Of a stretch of 22,454 nt of DNA, positions 19,497 to 22,454 are shown piece by piece; positions within the stretch are counted from its first letter, which is position 1, and the number at the start of each line of letters is the position of its first letter. The position numbers and the translations under genes were made by a program. Location: assembly GCA_902459845.2 (NCBI GenBank), contig CABPSV020000218.1, forward strand, positions 1 to 22,454, given 5' to 3'. The notes under the pieces were generated by a model. That model made no database searches and was not told the origin of the DNA. It was given only the letters and a program-made list of their open reading frames with translations. The DNA is from Hepatocystis sp. ex Piliocolobus tephrosceles. Taxonomy: Eukaryota > Apicomplexa > Aconoidasida > Haemosporida > Plasmodiidae.

Positions 19497-19802
19497 ACTT
19501 TTATCTTTTATTTTTTTAACGCTTAAACATTATACAGTTTAATAAATAAATAATTATATTTAGTAGAAAAAATGTGTTAATTTATGTCATGTCATATAGA
19601 AATACTCATGAAAATGTATATACATATAAATGTTAAATTAAAATTTACAACTGTTAACTTAAACAAAACTGTTTTATTATAAAACTATACATAGAATTAA
19701 TATTTTAAAAAAACTAAGTGTAAATATAAATATATCAAATATATACAAAATTAGAGCCACTTTATAGAATATGTAAATGTATAACAAATTGATCTTGGTG
19801 TA

Positions 19803-19833
<31 letters not shown>

Positions 19834-21134
19834 CATAAAATTAAAAGTTGTTGAATTTTTTCTTATAAAATAAGTATAAAAAACACAAGTAGTAACAACT
19901 TTTGATTCTATATTTTTTTTTTTTTTTTTTTTCTAAAAACTGAATTACATTTATACGAACACAATGTTTAAATATTTTAAAATTTACAATTTTCGTATTT
20001 TATCAATTTCATGTGTATTATATTATATTATATTATATTATATTTATTTTCATTTTTTTTTTATGTTAAAATGACATTTATATATATATATATATATATG
20101 TGTATAAATACCATTTTAATACACATGTTAACCTTTTAAAATGAGTATACAAGATTAAAAGTTATTGACTTTTTTTCTACATCATAATTTTTTTTTTTTT
20201 TTTTTTTTTTTTTTCTGGTAATTTTTATCAGATATAAAATATATATATTATGCATTACGTGTATTATGTAAAATATATTTTTTTCTTCCGGTTTTTTTGA
20301 TAATCACATTTTTAATTTTTTTTTTTTTTTTTTTTTTTATTATATAAACTTCTTTAAGTTTTATGAATTTATATTAACTATAAGACATTAGTAAAAAAAA
20401 AAAAAAAATGTACATATGTATATATAAATATATATAAAATATATATAATATAAATAAACTCTATTTCCTTTTATAAATTAGTTAATTAAAAAAAATTAAT
20501 ACAATGTGATATAAAGAGTACTAAACGTTCATGAAACCCAATACATATATGTTTTTTGTCAACATAAAAATATACGACAATATAGATGAGTATAAAAAAA
20601 AATAGAAACGGTAAGTACTGCACTCGTATTAATGCTTTTTAAACACACATTTATCCTTTCGTATATGTATATATATATATATATATATGTATAAGTGCAC
20701 CGAAATAAATTTACTATAACGATGACTTAATACATAGCATATTATTACACATTTATAACTTTTGAAAAAGAAAAAAAAAAAAAAAAAGCATTTTTTGTTT
20801 TAAAATTTATATTGTTTTCTAGACATGTGCTGTTGAAATAAAAAAAAATTTTTTTAATAATAAATATAATTTTATATGTAACACTTATTAACAGAAAAAA
20901 AAAAACATAAACAAATGTAGTAACACAAATAGTTCTAATTTATACTGTAATTTAACTGCTATAAAAAAAATATCTATAATACAAAACTTTATAGTTTTAA
21001 AAAAAAAAAAACATAAGAAGGTGTTATAAAAGTAAAAAAAAAAAAAAAAAGAAAAAAAAAAAAAAAAATTAAAAGAAAAAGAAAAAATAATGAATACAAC
21101 AAAAACAATAGATGCCTATATATAAACTAAATTT
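19497..21134. other. Convergent intergenic region, HMG-box gene to Alba-like gene
   Basis: About 1.6 kb with no visible gene on either strand; it contains the 3' ends of two converging genes. It holds (TA)n at about 19804-19830, T runs at about 19913-19932, 20188-20214 and 20318-20339, a TATAT pentamer repeat near 20015-20045 and A/G-rich tracts at about 21030-21090. A 10-bp inverted repeat (AAAAGTTGTT near 19843 with AACAACTTTT near 19896) could form a weak hairpin. Confidence 0.55.
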
Positions 21135-21660
21135 CTAGCCCTTTAAAGAAATTAGTATATGAACTTCAATTTTTTTTCTTCTATCTGGTCCCATAGCCTA
21201 AAAAATAAAGAAATTTTAAAAAACAAAAAAACAATTGTATAACACTTTTAAAAATATATATATATATATTCATTTAAGTTAAAGTACTTCATTGTATTTT
21301 TTCTAGTAGTTACTTCTAAGTTCTGAAATGTTATAGAATAATTTATGTCTATCACACTTTTTAAATTTTCAAGCACACTAAACGCTTTGCATATTGCATA
21401 CTGCCTTCCTATGATTTTTACACGCCTCTATAAAAGCAACAGTGTATATATGTATATATATAGATATAGATATACATTTGGTTATATTAATGTATTATAA
21501 AATAAAAAAAAAAAAGGAAATTTCTTTTTTATCTAATTCAGTTTGCTTTTACTTTTTTCAACATTTCTTGACACTGATTAACATATTTATTTAACTTTTC
21601 AGATTTGGGACTTAAAACTAATATATGAAACTCTTCACTCATTTTAGGTTTTTCCATCAT
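21135..21660 (-). CDS. Alba-like DNA/RNA-binding protein, three exons
   Basis: A 94-aa protein assembled from exon 1 (21660-21553, 36 codons), exon 2 (21427-21314, 38 codons) and exon 3 (21197-21135, 20 codons plus TAG). Both introns are phase 0, with donors GTAAAA and GTAACT and acceptors ATAG and TTTTTTAG. The joined product covers one Alba fold almost end to end. HILVLSPKSEKLNKYVNQC (12-30) is the first strand and helix. VKIIGRQYAICKAFSVLENL (39-58) corresponds to the family's GxAIxxAVxVAEIL helix. RRKKIEVHILISL (80-92) is the R.v.kIeI.L last strand. Alba proteins bind DNA and RNA in translational repression and chromatin of Plasmodium. There is no RGG tail, so this resembles the short, single-domain members. 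Two adjacent ATGs (21660 and 21657) open the frame. It converges on the HMG-box gene. Confidence 0.78.
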
Positions 21661-21997
21661 CTCTTATATAAAACTTTACCCAGTATTTTGCGTATATATA
21701 TATATGCAATATACGTTTTTATAAATAAAAAACTTGAATGGTTTGTAGATTCCCTTATAATTAATTTATGTGAATAAACCTAACAAGTGGTATGTAACTT
21801 GCCTTATATAAAAATGTTATACGAATGAAAGCATCTTAATCATGTAATTACAAATATATGGGAAAATACTTTAGTTATACTAAAAAGTGAACTAAAACGG
21901 AATAGCTCAAAATATCAATGTACACAAGTAAATATACACATGTATATATACTAATTTTGAACAGTGGTACATGCTCTTCGTATTTTGGATTCGTTAA

Positions 21998-22052
<55 letters not shown>

Positions 22053-22454
22053 ATACAAATTCACCATTGTAATTTTACATTTTTAATTTTTAAAACTTTC
22101 AAATTTTAAAAAAGTTAAAAAGAAGAAAGAAAAAAAAATAATAAATAATTAATCCAAAATACGAAGAGCATGTACCACTGTTCAAAATTAGTATATATAT
22201 ATGTGTATATTCACTTGTGTACATTGATATTTTGAGCTATTCCGTTTTAGTTAACTTTTTAGTATAACTAAAGTATTTCCTCATATATTTGTAATTACAT
22301 GAGTATGACGCTTTCATTCGTATAATAGTTTTATAAAAGGCAAGTTACATACCACTTGTTCGATATATTCAAATAAATTAATTATTAGGGAATCTACAAA
22401 CCCATCAAGTTTTTGATTTATAAAAACTTATATTGCGTATATATATAGGGAATA
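21661..22454. other. Upstream region of the Alba-like gene, dominated by a long inverted repeat
   Basis: About 800 nt from the Alba-like start codon to the window edge with no ORF of coding character. Almost all of it belongs to the inverted repeat (21695-22447) and its T48-containing spacer. The last 7 nt are outside the repeat. It must carry the promoter of the Alba-like gene and perhaps that of an unseen gene to the right. Confidence 0.6.
21695..22447. repeat. Long inverted repeat: 297-nt arms, 159-nt spacer
   Basis: Left arm 21695-21991 aligns without a single gap to the reverse complement of 22151-22447 (position x pairs with 44142 minus x). By eye there are 21 mismatches in 297 positions, about 93% identity. 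The inner 150 nt have 5 mismatches and the outer 147 nt have 16. The innermost 49 nt (21943-21991) match perfectly, including ACAGTGGTACATGCTCTTCG. The spacer (21992-22150) contains T48 at 22001-22048. No terminal target-site duplication or transposase is visible. The left arm ends 35 nt from the Alba-like start codon. Confidence 0.93.

Noticed and set aside
21695..22447. The long inverted repeat as a DNA transposon
   Set aside because: No transposase, no target-site duplication visible, and the spacer is homopolymer-rich with no ORF. A non-autonomous element cannot be excluded but is unsupported.

Overview
This is nuclear DNA of a malaria parasite (genus Plasmodium). The intergenic DNA is extremely A+T-rich, with uninterrupted A or T runs of 24-48 nt and (TA)n runs. 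Proteins carry Asn/Lys/Ser-rich inserts and short in-frame tandem repeats. Small genes have short introns with GTA-type donors and pyrimidine/TTTTAG acceptors. ORC1 and an HMG-box gene lie side by side, an arrangement I recall from P. falciparum chromosome 12. The species cannot be fixed by eye.

Layout, left to right: (1) Sua5/YrdC-type threonylcarbamoyl-AMP synthase on + (557-2260). (2) A 2.5-kb gap with a 27-bp repeat, a perfect 16-bp hairpin stem and a 12-copy 32-bp array. (3) A large TBCCD1-like TBCC-domain protein on + (4779-8126). (4) A convergent two-exon SRP14 gene on - (9550-9089), which needs an intron to be seen. (5) A short two-exon gene of unknown function on + (10571-11317), divergent from SRP14. 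(6) ORC1 on - (15504-11941), convergent with it. (7) A 3.7-kb divergent intergenic region. (8) An HMGB-type HMG-box protein on + (19185-19496). (9) A three-exon Alba-like nucleic-acid-binding protein on - (21660-21135), also assembled here from short exons. (10) A long, ungapped, about 93% identical inverted repeat (arms 297 nt, spacer 159 nt) filling almost all remaining sequence upstream of the Alba-like gene to the window edge.

Three or four right-hand genes concern DNA or chromatin (ORC1 for replication licensing and telomeric chromatin, HMGB for DNA bending, Alba for DNA/RNA binding, and possibly the short gene with a basic tail). The left-hand genes serve translation (t6A tRNA modification, SRP targeting) and probably basal-body or microtubule organisation (TBCCD1). 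There is no operon logic, as expected for a eukaryote. The most unusual element is the inverted repeat at the right end. It may be a mirrored, duplicated upstream region of a head-to-head gene pair whose second member lies outside the window. I see no rRNA, tRNA, CRISPR array or recognisable transposon.
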